From Candidatus Amesbacteria bacterium RBG_19FT_COMBO_48_16 (GTDB lineage Bacteria; Patescibacteriota; Microgenomatia; CAZETR01; Amesbacteraceae): DNA of 35,554 bases. Below the pieces are notes generated by a model, which did not search any database, was not told the DNA's origin, and saw only the letters and a program-made list of their open reading frames with translations. A program made the translations under genes and the position numbers. Position 1 is the first letter of the stretch. The number at the start of each line of letters is the position of its first letter. The DNA lies in contig MEXE01000017.1 of NCBI GenBank assembly GCA_001775555.1, positions 5,699-41,252 of the forward strand, in the 5' to 3' direction. This document shows positions 1 to 10,144 of this stretch, in pieces.

Positions 1-39
1 GATGCTATAGGTCTTTTATACAAACCTATAGATATTTAA
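1..39 (+). CDS. C-terminal fragment of an upstream CDS (…DAIGLLYKPIDI*)
   Basis: Frame 1 is open from the window edge to TAA at 37-39, 2 nt before the next ATG; operon-like spacing. Confidence 0.5.
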   Translation, partial: DAIGLLYKPIDI

Positions 40-41
40 GT

Positions 42-1124
42 ATGTCTAGTTACAAGTTGGAAACATTTAAAGTTGGCACTGTTCATAATCCAATTGGAAA
101 AAGCTTGGGATTAATCCAAAAACAATATGAATTAGTAACCATTCAATTTCCTTTCAGGCTAGGTGCAATGACCTTGGATGCTTCAAGAATTGCTCCCAAC
201 AATAGTTTAGTTTTTGAAGCTGGTCAAATAAGTTTTTCGGTAGACATATGCAAAGTAATTGTGGTTAAGGTTAGGGATGATGAGAAAATAGTAATTTCGA
301 AAAGGACATCAAGACCAAGCTTGGTTACACACACTGTCAAGATTATGCAAGCAGCCTTAAATGTAAAAAATGGTTTTGATGTTGATATTGATGATAAATT
401 GGATCTTCGTCACACTGGTTTGGGATCAAGTGGGTCAATTATTGCCGGAACAGCAGCAGCTATAAATGAAATATACGGAAAACCGATAAACAACTTAGAT
501 CTCGCGCAATATTGTATTCACAATTACGGTGAAGAAATAGAAGGAGAATCAGAAACACTTGCGGTTGTGCAAAGTGTTGGAGGTTCATCGATATGTGGAT
601 TTATAGATGGAGGACTGGTTATTGTAACTGGTAAGGCAACCCCAATTTTTTCATGTAATTTAGATCAGAAATTAGTGGTTTCTATTGGTATACCAAAAGA
701 TTATGTTCCAAGAGATGCTAAGGCAATGATGCAAGCGGAATTGGAAAACATGGAAGGATTTGAGAATACTGGTAAAAACCATGCACCTGAAATTGCATAT
801 AGGCTTGTGCATGAAGTATTACCAGGATTAGTTAACGGTGACCTAAAACCTTGTAAGAAGCTCATTTTTGATTATAGATGGGATATGGGTAGCATTAAGA
901 GTTGCTCGTTTGTTTATCCGAGAATGATCGAGATAGCTGAAAATTTACGAGATTTTAAGGATGACGAAAGAATACAGATTATTGCACCATCATCGGTTGG
1001 TCCTGCATTTTTTGCTTTGAGTTATTGTTCGGATTACGTTAAAGATCGGTTTAACAAGCTAGGATTAAAAACAATTGAAGCCAAAATTCACAATTCAAGT
1101 TATACCCGAGTTAATTATTTATAA
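42..1124 (+). CDS. GHMP-superfamily kinase (beta-RFAP-synthase/sugar-kinase-like)
   Basis: GHMP motif GLGSSGSIIAGTAAAIN; C-terminal APSSVGPAFFAL segment; 360 aa. Confidence 0.75.
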   Translation: MSSYKLETFKVGTVHNPIGKSLGLIQKQYELVTIQFPFRLGAMTLDASRIAPNNSLVFEAGQISFSVDICKVIVVKVRDDEKIVISKRTSRPSLVTHTVKIMQAALNVKNGFDVDIDDKLDLRHTGLGSSGSIIAGTAAAINEIYGKPINNLDLAQYCIHNYGEEIEGESETLAVVQSVGGSSICGFIDGGLVIVTGKATPIFSCNLDQKLVVSIGIPKDYVPRDAKAMMQAELENMEGFENTGKNHAPEIAYRLVHEVLPGLVNGDLKPCKKLIFDYRWDMGSIKSCSFVYPRMIEIAENLRDFKDDERIQIIAPSSVGPAFFALSYCSDYVKDRFNKLGLKTIEAKIHNSSYTRVNYL

Positions 1125-1139
1125 AGTTTTATTATTGCA

Positions 1140-1784
1140 ATGATATTTTTTGTTGGTCAGCATGGCTCTGGTAAAAATACTGTCGCGGAGATTCTTCAAA
1201 AGGATTTTAGAATTCTTCATGTAGATATAAGCTTGGCATTAAATGAAGATAAGGCTATTAAAGCTCCAGCAATGAATACTTCAGAATGGGTTAACCATGT
1301 TGTAACTACACACGGTCTGGGGTATTTTGCGGAAGTAGCAAAAGACGCCACCTTAGTGATTACAGAAAAATCGATTAGGCAAGAACAGCGGAATGAAGAA
1401 ATTATTTTTACCGGATGCAGAAGTCCAGATATCATGTATCCGATTAGAGACATGGTGGTTTCAAGACCAGATATATTTTCTGAACACCTTAACTCTCTCA
1501 GGGTAGTAAGAATTTTTGCTCCAAGGGAAATACTAGTCAAAAGAATACTTCAACGAGATTTTGGCGTGTCTATGCAGACAATTGATAATATGCTGGCTGG
1601 GGATATGAAACACGGACTCGATAAATTATTTGATATAGCAGACACTACAATTATAAACACGGGGAGTCTTGCAGATCTAAGAAATTCAGTTCATATAATG
1701 GCTGAAAATAACTTTGGACTAAAACTAAAACCAATAATTGATTACGAAAATAGAGAAGGCCACCGCGTTTTAAAAGAAAGATAA
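1140..1784 (+). CDS. P-loop nucleotide/dephospho-CoA-kinase-like protein
   Basis: N-terminal Walker A-like GQHGSGKNT; RILQRDFG lid-like segment; ADTTIINTGSLADL C-terminus. Confidence 0.6.
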   Translation: MIFFVGQHGSGKNTVAEILQKDFRILHVDISLALNEDKAIKAPAMNTSEWVNHVVTTHGLGYFAEVAKDATLVITEKSIRQEQRNEEIIFTGCRSPDIMYPIRDMVVSRPDIFSEHLNSLRVVRIFAPREILVKRILQRDFGVSMQTIDNMLAGDMKHGLDKLFDIADTTIINTGSLADLRNSVHIMAENNFGLKLKPIIDYENREGHRVLKER

Positions 1785-1785
1785 T

Positions 1786-3072
1786 ATGAAAAAATTATCA
1801 GTATTTATTGCTTCATTCGATGGAATTTTAACTAGACATTCTGGCGTGGGTAGTGCAACCATAGCTTATATCAGAACTATACCTGAAATAAGAAAGGCGC
1901 TTTTGTTAAACAGAAGTATAGATTTAACCTTCTATGCGCTTACAAATAAATATGATGCTAGCGCCTGGAGTCGAAACTTAGAAATTGAAAAGGAAGTGAG
2001 AGACATTTGTCATTCAACGGGAGGCAAATTATTAACTTGTCTAAATAACAGTTCAGGAGATACACATTTTGGAAATATCCAAAACTGGACTTGTGTATCT
2101 GCATCTGCGGCCACCCAAGCTGTGCAAGTGCTGGAAAATAACGAATTTGATTATTGTATTTTTATGGCTCACGATACTCCATATGCGATGGCACCAATAT
2201 ATTTAGTAAAACAGAATTTTACAAAAACAAAAATAATAGGTACCTTTACCCCACACGGAACATCTTTAATTCACGAAAAAGGAGAATACAATCTTGACCG
2301 AATTAAATGGGAAAGTGAAGCTTTTCAAGAATTTAATAAAAATTCGAACCTTTTTGTATGTCACATAAGCAATTTCATGAAAAATCATTTACATATCGAC
2401 TATGGTGTTAATCAAGAATCACTACTCCCAATGCTCAATGGTATAGATTTTAAAGAACTAATTAAATATAAAAAACAAAATATAGTTAAAATTTTTAATA
2501 AATATAATATCCCAACGAATAAACCTTTAATTGTGACTTATGGAAGAGGAGCTTCATATAAAGGTTATGATATTTTTATAGAGGCTGTAAAAAAGTTAAA
2601 GTTACCGTTCCACTATGTTTTACAAGCTGTTCCGTATAACCCAATCGACGACATTGAATTGAAATTAAAAGATGCAACCAATGGAATGAATAATATAACC
2701 ACGATATTTGAATGGTCGTTCGATTTACCCAGAATGTTACTTCAATGGGACAAAACATTTTTAACTTGCCTTCTATCAAGACGTGAACCGGGAGCATTAA
2801 TACCGGCGGAAATTAGATATAACGCAAAATCGCTTTGTCTGGTATCTGACCAAGATGGATTACCTTGCCAAGTAACAGATGGGGTTGATGGATTTATTAC
2901 AGAAATTGACTCATATGAAAAGGTCGCTGACAAAATTAAGCATATTTATCAATTACCCAAGGATAAACAGGAGTTAATAAAAAGAACAGGTCTAAATCTA
3001 ATTAAAGAAAATTACAATATGCGTAATAATTTTTCTGCTTCATTTAACAACTTAGTGAATAATCTTATATAG
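1786..3072 (+). CDS. Glycosyltransferase, GT4/GT-B-like
   Basis: HSGVGSATIAY N-terminus, NGIDF, VTYGRGASYKGYDIFIEA, REPGALIPAEIRYNAKSLCLVSDQDGLPCQVTDGVDGFI. Confidence 0.75.
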   Translation: MKKLSVFIASFDGILTRHSGVGSATIAYIRTIPEIRKALLLNRSIDLTFYALTNKYDASAWSRNLEIEKEVRDICHSTGGKLLTCLNNSSGDTHFGNIQNWTCVSASAATQAVQVLENNEFDYCIFMAHDTPYAMAPIYLVKQNFTKTKIIGTFTPHGTSLIHEKGEYNLDRIKWESEAFQEFNKNSNLFVCHISNFMKNHLHIDYGVNQESLLPMLNGIDFKELIKYKKQNIVKIFNKYNIPTNKPLIVTYGRGASYKGYDIFIEAVKKLKLPFHYVLQAVPYNPIDDIELKLKDATNGMNNITTIFEWSFDLPRMLLQWDKTFLTCLLSRREPGALIPAEIRYNAKSLCLVSDQDGLPCQVTDGVDGFITEIDSYEKVADKIKHIYQLPKDKQELIKRTGLNLIKENYNMRNNFSASFNNLVNNLI

Positions 3073-3073
3073 C

Positions 3074-3679
3074 ATGAACACTAGTTTTAATAAAATATTA
3101 GTTGTTTTTGATGGATTACCTGGATCTGGAAAAACAACCACGGTGGATTGGCTAAGTAGTGAATACCACGGATTGGCAATACCAGAAGTTCCTGAACACA
3201 ACCTATCAAAACCATTTACCGAAGAGTATTTTATCAATTGTGAAGAAATAAAGATAGGCAGATTTATTAATTCAAAACATGAGTTTAACTTTATGGATAG
3301 AAGTCCCATTTCAATTGTGGCTCATGACTATGGTTGCTTTAAACTTGGATATGAAAATGATAATTATCAACTAAATAAATGGTTTCAAACCCAAATTACC
3401 AAAATCAATTTAAAGAACACACTCTTTGTTTATCCTAGAATTTCAAATGTAAAATTATGCAACCTAAGAAAGTGGGGAGAAAATCTTGAAAAGCTACCCA
3501 AGGAATTTAAAACTATTCAAGGAGCAAGATTGTGGACTGAGGATAAATTTTTGGAGATAGTGAAAGTCTTCTATGACGACTTTTATGGTAATATTAGAAA
3601 TAAATTAGTTATTGACTGTGATATGATTTCACTAGAAAAGATGTTTAGTTTAATAAAGCACAAAATCGATTCAACATGA
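3074..3679 (+). CDS. P-loop kinase, thymidylate/deoxynucleoside-kinase-like
   Basis: Walker A GLPGSGKTTT, MDRSPIS motif; 201 aa. Confidence 0.65.
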   Translation: MNTSFNKILVVFDGLPGSGKTTTVDWLSSEYHGLAIPEVPEHNLSKPFTEEYFINCEEIKIGRFINSKHEFNFMDRSPISIVAHDYGCFKLGYENDNYQLNKWFQTQITKINLKNTLFVYPRISNVKLCNLRKWGENLEKLPKEFKTIQGARLWTEDKFLEIVKVFYDDFYGNIRNKLVIDCDMISLEKMFSLIKHKIDST

Positions 3680-4158
3680 CTGAAAAAGAAGTAAGCTACA
3701 AAATATTAAGGTTTAATAAATTACTCTCGTTTCTCAAGGATATTTCCGGAAATGTTTACAAGACAAACAATATTACATTCCAATATTTTGAAAGTGATTT
3801 GGTGCCTCATTTTTACGCCAGATTGGAAAATATAGTTGATTTAGACACCAAGTCAGAGAAAAAGCTTTTAACTTTCAAGTATGGTTTTAAGACCGTTGGG
3901 GGTGTAAATATCAGGAAGGAGAAGACCACACCCATCAGTGACCCAAAATTCTATATAGAATTGTTCAAGTTCTTAGGATTAAAAAGAAAGGGTTCAAAAC
4001 ACAAGCTCCAGTATAGATTTAATATTGCTAAGGTAGATATTACGGTAAATAAGTGGAAAGAAATGTCACCAAGGATAGAAGTAGAGGCTAATTCAGTAAA
4101 AAATATAAAATCCTTTGTAAACCAGATAAAAGACTTTGTAGAATTGGAAAATAAATAA
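3676..4158 (+). CDS. CYTH-like (class IV adenylate cyclase / triphosphate tunnel) protein
   Basis: N-terminal EKEVSYKI (degenerate ExExK), KHKLQYRF and DITVNKWKEMSPRIEVEA near the C-terminus; overlaps the upstream stop by 4 nt. Confidence 0.5.
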   Translation: MTEKEVSYKILRFNKLLSFLKDISGNVYKTNNITFQYFESDLVPHFYARLENIVDLDTKSEKKLLTFKYGFKTVGGVNIRKEKTTPISDPKFYIELFKFLGLKRKGSKHKLQYRFNIAKVDITVNKWKEMSPRIEVEANSVKNIKSFVNQIKDFVELENK

Positions 4159-4163
4159 AATAA

Positions 4164-4733
4164 TTAGTCCTTTTTAGAAGTCCTTAATAATAAATCACCT
4201 AAAACTGGACTAATCTGAGATATTGTCTTCTCCTGTAAGTTTTTCTTATCAATATCAATTGGTAATTTATCAGCTTCATCTTTACCGGTTAATGACAATT
4301 GAAACCTAGGTGCAATTTTATCTAAAGCCCAAACAAACCGAGATTCTTCAGAAACTCTTTCTTCATACTCCTCCCACAGTGTGATCAATTCTTCAGAAAT
4401 TGAAGTTGGCAGTAAAGAAAACAACTTGTTTGCAGATTTTCTTTCACGATTTTCCTTTTGATTTTTATCCACCGCACCAACTCCATATACATCTCCGGAA
4501 TAAATTTCTACCAGGTCGTGAACCAAAGCAATTTTTATGGATTTAAGAAGATCAAATTTTTTCTCGTATAAATAACTATACATCCAAACAAACATGACAA
4601 GATGCCAAGTATGTTCGGCATCACTCTCTCTTCTGCCGCCGCTTTTTATAACAGACAATCTTTTTATTGATTTAAAGTCATTAATTACTTTTAAAAACTC
4701 GTAAATCTGATCCGAAGTATGTAATTTATTCAT
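4164..4733 (-). CDS. HD-domain hydrolase (YfbR/5'-nucleotidase-like)
   Basis: SDAEHTWHLVMF … ALVHDLVEIYSGDV HD signature. Confidence 0.75.
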   Translation of the reverse strand: MNKLHTSDQIYEFLKVINDFKSIKRLSVIKSGGRRESDAEHTWHLVMFVWMYSYLYEKKFDLLKSIKIALVHDLVEIYSGDVYGVGAVDKNQKENRERKSANKLFSLLPTSISEELITLWEEYEERVSEESRFVWALDKIAPRFQLSLTGKDEADKLPIDIDKKNLQEKTISQISPVLGDLLLRTSKKD

Positions 4734-4736
4734 TAT

Positions 4737-6089
4737 TCAATCTAGATCAACTTTTGTTTCAGAATCAATAAGATGGAGCACTTCAATAAGTTCATCTTTA
4801 TAATAACTCATTTTATTAACATAATTAATATCGCTAAGCAAGCCCATCTTGATAATAGATGAAAAGATTGGATCTATGTCTTGAATTCTAACAGAGAACT
4901 CTTTTGAATCCATTAACGTGTTTTTTGGTAAAATTCCCGCTGATATGTATTTTGAACCCAACTTTGGCGAGACACTCAGAGAAAAGCGCGTACTAAAGAT
5001 ATCTTTATCTCCTCTGATTCTATTAGGATTACCAGAAAGTGAAAAATATACAGGAAGGTCCGTCTCTTTTAGACATTCTTTAGCTAATGGGGGAAAATCA
5101 TTAAGCCTAGGGCAAATTTCAACGGGAGGCTGGATCCCTCTACTATTTGCTAGATTTTTATGCCAAATTATGTTTTGTGGTTTCATTTGATCTTCATCAA
5201 GTTGTATTTTCCCTTCTTTCCAATGAATCATACTCGTTGCGAACTTTATTCCCAATCTGTCGCAAATGCGATGAATAATTGTTTCAGGACAAAGTCTCAA
5301 TTCAGTGCTGTCAACAATTAAATATGGCAATCGTTGAGTATCGAGGTATTCAACCTCTGTATGGAGAGATTTCCAATCAGACGCTTCAGATGTAAAGTTT
5401 TGTCGGCTAAAGCTCAATATTTCTCCAAGAGTGGAATATTCTTGCACCCAAGCTGTTTCCTTTATAAAGATATCCCAATCGGTATATCCTTTACGTCTTG
5501 CATAATAATTTAGCAATTGATGTTGCAGATCAAGATTTGGTTGATCCAACGGAATAGAACTTACATTTTTAATTCCCTCACCTTCCAATAGTTGAATAAC
5601 CTTTTGATCACTTGAAACCTTAGAAAGGTTCCATTGTTCGACTTTTGTATCCCTTGCTATCATGTCTAGGATATATTTTTGGGTTGACACCTTGGCCTTA
5701 ATTGGAATTGACTGAATAATTTTATTGATTCTTGATTCCATGGAAAGCAAAGGATTACGGATTAGGAATAATATCGGTTCTGTCACAAGTGAGAACAGTC
5801 TTTTGTATTCTTCATTTGTGTTAAGCCAATATGACATTTCTTTGACAACAACCTTGTTTTTATTGTTACTATCACTTTCCAAACTATCTAAAATACCTTT
5901 GTAACCCAAATCAGACTCAAATCCGTCTTGGACTGGACGCATAAATGGTTCATTAACTTTAAAGTTCACGGAAGGACTCATTGCCAGTGAGGATTCTAAT
6001 AGTGTGGAACCAGTTCTAGGAGGAGCTATTATCATTAACAATTCAAGGTTTCCAGAATCAACCAACTGTTTAACTTTTTCGAAATACAT
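4737..6089 (-). CDS. Sulfotransferase-family-like protein
   Basis: N-terminal IIAPPRTGSTLLESSLAMSPSV (5'-PSB-like loop), FLIRNPLLSMESR. Confidence 0.65.
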   Translation of the reverse strand: MYFEKVKQLVDSGNLELLMIIAPPRTGSTLLESSLAMSPSVNFKVNEPFMRPVQDGFESDLGYKGILDSLESDSNNKNKVVVKEMSYWLNTNEEYKRLFSLVTEPILFLIRNPLLSMESRINKIIQSIPIKAKVSTQKYILDMIARDTKVEQWNLSKVSSDQKVIQLLEGEGIKNVSSIPLDQPNLDLQHQLLNYYARRKGYTDWDIFIKETAWVQEYSTLGEILSFSRQNFTSEASDWKSLHTEVEYLDTQRLPYLIVDSTELRLCPETIIHRICDRLGIKFATSMIHWKEGKIQLDEDQMKPQNIIWHKNLANSRGIQPPVEICPRLNDFPPLAKECLKETDLPVYFSLSGNPNRIRGDKDIFSTRFSLSVSPKLGSKYISAGILPKNTLMDSKEFSVRIQDIDPIFSSIIKMGLLSDINYVNKMSYYKDELIEVLHLIDSETKVDLD

Positions 6090-6213
6090 AAATCCTTTAC
6101 ATTATTATCTTAGACTTATAGTATATCACATTTTGGTATAAAGACATCGTGGCTCAAGTATAAAAAACGAAAAAATGTAGACTAAGATGGTAAAATAGCC
6201 ATATTCTCTGAGC

Positions 6214-7881
6214 ATGACCGAAAAATTGTTGTCTGGTAAGCAAATCGCTTTAGAAACCCATAATTCTTCAAGACATGATGGAGGGGTTGCTCTCTATTTA
6301 CCAGATCAAGACAAAGTGGTGGCTATTCAAGCCGAACGCATAGATAGAAAAAAACATAGCGGAGATTCAAACGCTGCTTATCAATATGCAAAATCGCTTT
6401 ATGAATCTCAGGGTTACATATTTGGTACTGAGACAGATAAATTCGACCCCAACCTTCAAAAGGAACAACCTATCCATCATCATTTAGCTCATGCAGCCAG
6501 TGCTTTTTACCCATCTGGATTTGAATCGGCAGCCGTATTGGTGGTTGACGGTCAGGGAGCATATAAAGACGGAGCTTATAACTCCACTACCATATGGAAA
6601 GGCAGTGATCGACAGTTAGAACTGGTTGAAATGAATCCTGAACCAGATTTTTCTACACAATCAATTGGTCAATTTTATTCGGCTATAACTTACTTTTTAG
6701 GTTTAGGATATCTTGAAGAGGGTAAAACCATGGGTTTGGCTCCATATGGTAAAAGTTCTGACACGTATCGTTGGTTAAAACAATATGTAAAAACCTCATC
6801 TGATGGAAGTTATGAAATAGTTCCTGGTTTTACAAAAGCTTTATTTTGGGCTTCAAGTATGAACCGTACCGCTTGGGGTGAAAAAACACTACTAGAAAGC
6901 CGAATGTTAGATGAAGTTAATGGTTATTTGGGGGAATCGAGAAAAAAGGAAGAGCCTTTGACTCAGAAATTTATTGATTTGGCATGGGCAAGTCAGGCCG
7001 TGTTTGAAGATGTCATTGTAGGGCTTGTAGGAAGAGCTAAGGCATTAACTGGAGAAGATCATCTTTGTATGAGTGGCGGAGTCGCTTTAAACAGCGTAGC
7101 TAATATGAAAGTTGTGGAAGCCGGAGTATTCAGCAAAATTTTCTTTCAGGCTGCTGCTGGAGATGAAGGTCAGGCCTTGGGAAAGCTTATGTATAGATTA
7201 CATTCTGAGTATCAATTGCCCAGAACATTTACAATGAAAAATGCATATTTAGGTCCTGAATATGAGAATCAAATGACGGTGGATGCACTCAATAGACATA
7301 AGGATAGCTTACAGTGGACAAAATTAGAGAGAGAAGACTTGTATGAAAAAACTGCAACATCAATTTCTGAAGGTAAAATTATTGGATGGTTCCAAGGCAG
7401 ATCCGAAATTGGACCGAGAGCACTTGGTAACAGAAGTATTCTTGCCGATCCTAGGCGTCCTGACATGCGAGATCATATAAACTTCAAGGTAAAACATCGT
7501 GAATGGTTTAGACCACTTGCTCCTAGTGCAATCCTAGATCGAGCAGATGAATTTTTCGATTTAAGAGCGGAAAGTCCGTTTATGATAGTTGTATGTAACG
7601 TCAAACCAGACAAGAGAGCTTTAATACCCGCAGTGACACACATTGACGGGACAGCCAGAATACAAACAGTAACCCGAGAGGAAAATGAAAAATATTATGA
7701 TGTGATAAAGAAATTTGGCGAACTTACTGGAGTTCCTTTGCTTCTCAATACCTCCTTTAATGATGCGGGAAAACCTATTGTGGAAACTCCCGAAGATGCG
7801 ATTGCTGCCTTTTTAGGCATGAATTTAGATTATCTGGTTATTGGAGATTATTTCATAAATAAAAAATCTGCTTTAATATAA
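6214..7881 (+). CDS. Carbamoyltransferase (NodU/CmcH/TobZ family)
   Basis: HHHLAHAASAFYPSGF, VVDGQG, EGKTMGLAPYG, MSGGVALNSVAN, GWFQGRSEIGPRALGNRSILADPR. Confidence 0.93.
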   Translation: MTEKLLSGKQIALETHNSSRHDGGVALYLPDQDKVVAIQAERIDRKKHSGDSNAAYQYAKSLYESQGYIFGTETDKFDPNLQKEQPIHHHLAHAASAFYPSGFESAAVLVVDGQGAYKDGAYNSTTIWKGSDRQLELVEMNPEPDFSTQSIGQFYSAITYFLGLGYLEEGKTMGLAPYGKSSDTYRWLKQYVKTSSDGSYEIVPGFTKALFWASSMNRTAWGEKTLLESRMLDEVNGYLGESRKKEEPLTQKFIDLAWASQAVFEDVIVGLVGRAKALTGEDHLCMSGGVALNSVANMKVVEAGVFSKIFFQAAAGDEGQALGKLMYRLHSEYQLPRTFTMKNAYLGPEYENQMTVDALNRHKDSLQWTKLEREDLYEKTATSISEGKIIGWFQGRSEIGPRALGNRSILADPRRPDMRDHINFKVKHREWFRPLAPSAILDRADEFFDLRAESPFMIVVCNVKPDKRALIPAVTHIDGTARIQTVTREENEKYYDVIKKFGELTGVPLLLNTSFNDAGKPIVETPEDAIAAFLGMNLDYLVIGDYFINKKSALI

Positions 7882-7895
7882 AATTAAAATCTGAC

Positions 7896-8588
7896 ATGAA
7901 AACATTGGGAGTTATCGGCGGACTAGGACCACAAACTACAGCGGATTTATATAGAAGAATTGGTGAGCTTGTTGATGTAAGTAAAACTGGTCAAAGACCA
8001 CATATCATCATTGATAGCATACCCATTACTACATATCTGGAAAATGAAAACATCATTCATGAAAGAGAGTTCGAGCCTGTTTTACCGTATTTAATAAATG
8101 CAGCAATAAACTTAGAAAAATCTGGCGCAGATTTTATTGTGCTTGCTTGCAATTCTTTACATATATTTACTAAAGAAATTACTGAGGCTATTAATGTGCC
8201 TTTTGTAAGTATTACTGATACTGTAGTACAAACCGTGCTTGAAAAGGGCTATAAAAAAGTAGGGCTTTTGGGAACAATAAGAACGAACTCGTCAAAAATG
8301 TATGATATACCACTCAAAAAGCAAGGTGTCGATCTTTATAAACTTGATGTCGAAAGACAGAAGGAATTAAACAAAACAATTATTAGGTTAATTAATAATA
8401 CCTATGATCAAAGTGATAGCATAATATTTCACGACGCTGTCTCTAAATTGTTTGATAATGGAGTGGAGGGTGTAATATTAGCCTGTACAGATCTTCACTT
8501 GCTAATGAATGTGACAGATAATTTTGAAATTATTGATGCGATGGAAGTACTGGCTCAACGTTCGGCGAAAATAATACAGAATGGATAG
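7896..8588 (+). CDS. Aspartate/glutamate racemase family protein
   Basis: GVIGGLGPQTTADLYRRI; both catalytic-Cys regions present (VLACNSLHI, ILACTDLHL). Confidence 0.88.
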   Translation: MKTLGVIGGLGPQTTADLYRRIGELVDVSKTGQRPHIIIDSIPITTYLENENIIHEREFEPVLPYLINAAINLEKSGADFIVLACNSLHIFTKEITEAINVPFVSITDTVVQTVLEKGYKKVGLLGTIRTNSSKMYDIPLKKQGVDLYKLDVERQKELNKTIIRLINNTYDQSDSIIFHDAVSKLFDNGVEGVILACTDLHLLMNVTDNFEIIDAMEVLAQRSAKIIQNG

Positions 8589-8659
8589 ACATATGTGTGA
8601 TAGTAACAATTGTGATTAGGGAAAGATTATTAGAGATTTAGTTGATAAAATAGGAATTT

Positions 8660-9706
8660 ATGGAGATTGGAATTGTGGGGTTGCCGAATGTGGGTAAAAG
8701 TACCCTTTTTAATGCTTTGCTGAAGCGGCAGGTGGCATTAGTGGCCAACTATCCTTTTGCGACGATCGAGCCGAATACGGGGGTAGTACCGGTGCCGGAT
8801 GGGAGACTGGATAAACTGGCAGAAGTAGTTAAAGAATCGGAGAAAATGAATGAATTACCGCCGAAAGTCTATGCGACGGTAAAGTTTGTGGATATTGCCG
8901 GGCTGGTAAAGGGTGCGTCCCAGGGAGAGGGACTGGGAAATAAATTTTTGGCACACATCAGGGAAGTGGATGCAATAGCCCATGTGCTTAGGGACTTTAC
9001 GGATGAAAATGTGATCCGGGCGGGAGCTGCTGATCCGCAATCGGATTTTGAAGTAGTGGAAGCGGAATTACTTTTAGCTGATTTGCAGACGGCAGAAAGA
9101 GTGCAGGACACAAAAGATAATATTATTAAAAACCTGGCTGTAAAAATTGCCCTGGACCTGCAAAAAGGAATACCGGTGAGAGATCAGAGTTTTACTGATG
9201 AGGAACTAAAATTAGTTAAACAAATGGCCTTTATGACTGCAAAACCGGTGATAATTGTCCTTAACGTTGATGAGAAATTTATAAATAACGCCTCCGCGGG
9301 GGAGTTACCAATAGTGAGAATTTCTGCCAAGATGGAAATCGAACTGGCTGAGTTGGTCGAGGAAGAACAAAAAGCATACTTGCAGGATTTAGGCGTGACG
9401 GAGAGCGGGCTTCAGAGGTTAATAAGAAAGGCATTCGATATTTTAGGTTTACAAACATTTTTGACTGCCGGTGTGAAGGAAGTACGGGCGTGGACGATAA
9501 AGAAAGGAACAAAGGCTCCTCACGCCGCAGGGGTGATCCATACCGACTTTGAAAAGCACTTTATAAAGGCGGATGTAGTTGAATATGAGCAATTTGTGTC
9601 TGCGGGGGGATGGAATAATGCCAGGCAGGCGGGTAAGGTCCGGACTGAGGGAAGGGAGTATGTGATGAGGGAAAACGACGTAGTGGAGTTTAAGGTAGGG
9701 GTATAA
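8660..9706 (+). CDS. ychF: Redox-regulated ATPase/GTPase YchF (Obg family)
   Basis: GIVGLPNVGKSTLFNAL, NYPFATIEPN, FVDIAGLVKGASQGEGLGN, C-terminal TGS-like GTKAPHAAGVIHTDFEKHFIKADV. Confidence 0.97.
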   Translation: MEIGIVGLPNVGKSTLFNALLKRQVALVANYPFATIEPNTGVVPVPDGRLDKLAEVVKESEKMNELPPKVYATVKFVDIAGLVKGASQGEGLGNKFLAHIREVDAIAHVLRDFTDENVIRAGAADPQSDFEVVEAELLLADLQTAERVQDTKDNIIKNLAVKIALDLQKGIPVRDQSFTDEELKLVKQMAFMTAKPVIIVLNVDEKFINNASAGELPIVRISAKMEIELAELVEEEQKAYLQDLGVTESGLQRLIRKAFDILGLQTFLTAGVKEVRAWTIKKGTKAPHAAGVIHTDFEKHFIKADVVEYEQFVSAGGWNNARQAGKVRTEGREYVMRENDVVEFKVGV

Positions 9707-9852
9707 TCGGGGCGTGGCGGAACATGAAGTAGCGGTGGGCGAGGATGCCACAGGTGGAAAGTTATGAATGCTGAGCTGAAGCGCCAAAACAGTGTCGGGA
9801 GTTTAAATGATGGGGGTGGTTAGGAGGCGAAATATTTGGTATACTGGCGGAC

Positions 9853-10140
9853 ATGAATAAATATGACCTGACTGTGGCCTTTCGTCCGGCGGCGGACGGT
9901 GAAGCAAATACGGAAAAGCTGGAGGAAAAACTGGAAAAGACAGTGGCAGTACTGGGAGGGAAAACGGGGAAGATGACCGAGATGGGCAGAAAACAACTGG
10001 CATATAAGATAGACAATCTGGCGGAAGCAACTTTTTTAAATTGGACGCTTGAACTGCCGGGAGAAGCCGTGGTACAATTGGAAAAGAAGTTAACAATAGA
10101 CCGAGATATAATACGGCATTTATTAGTAAAAGGGACCTGA
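9853..10140 (+). CDS. rpsF: 30S ribosomal protein S6
   Basis: KYDLTVAFRP…GRKQLAYKIDN…; rpsF-ssb-rpsR synteny. Confidence 0.9.
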   Translation: MNKYDLTVAFRPAADGEANTEKLEEKLEKTVAVLGGKTGKMTEMGRKQLAYKIDNLAEATFLNWTLELPGEAVVQLEKKLTIDRDIIRHLLVKGT

Positions 10141-10144
10141 AGGA

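Noticed and set aside
9702-9790. TATAATCGGGGCGTGGCGGA… looks like a promoter plus tRNA 5' end
   Set aside because: No matching acceptor 3' strand, anticodon arm or T-arm found.
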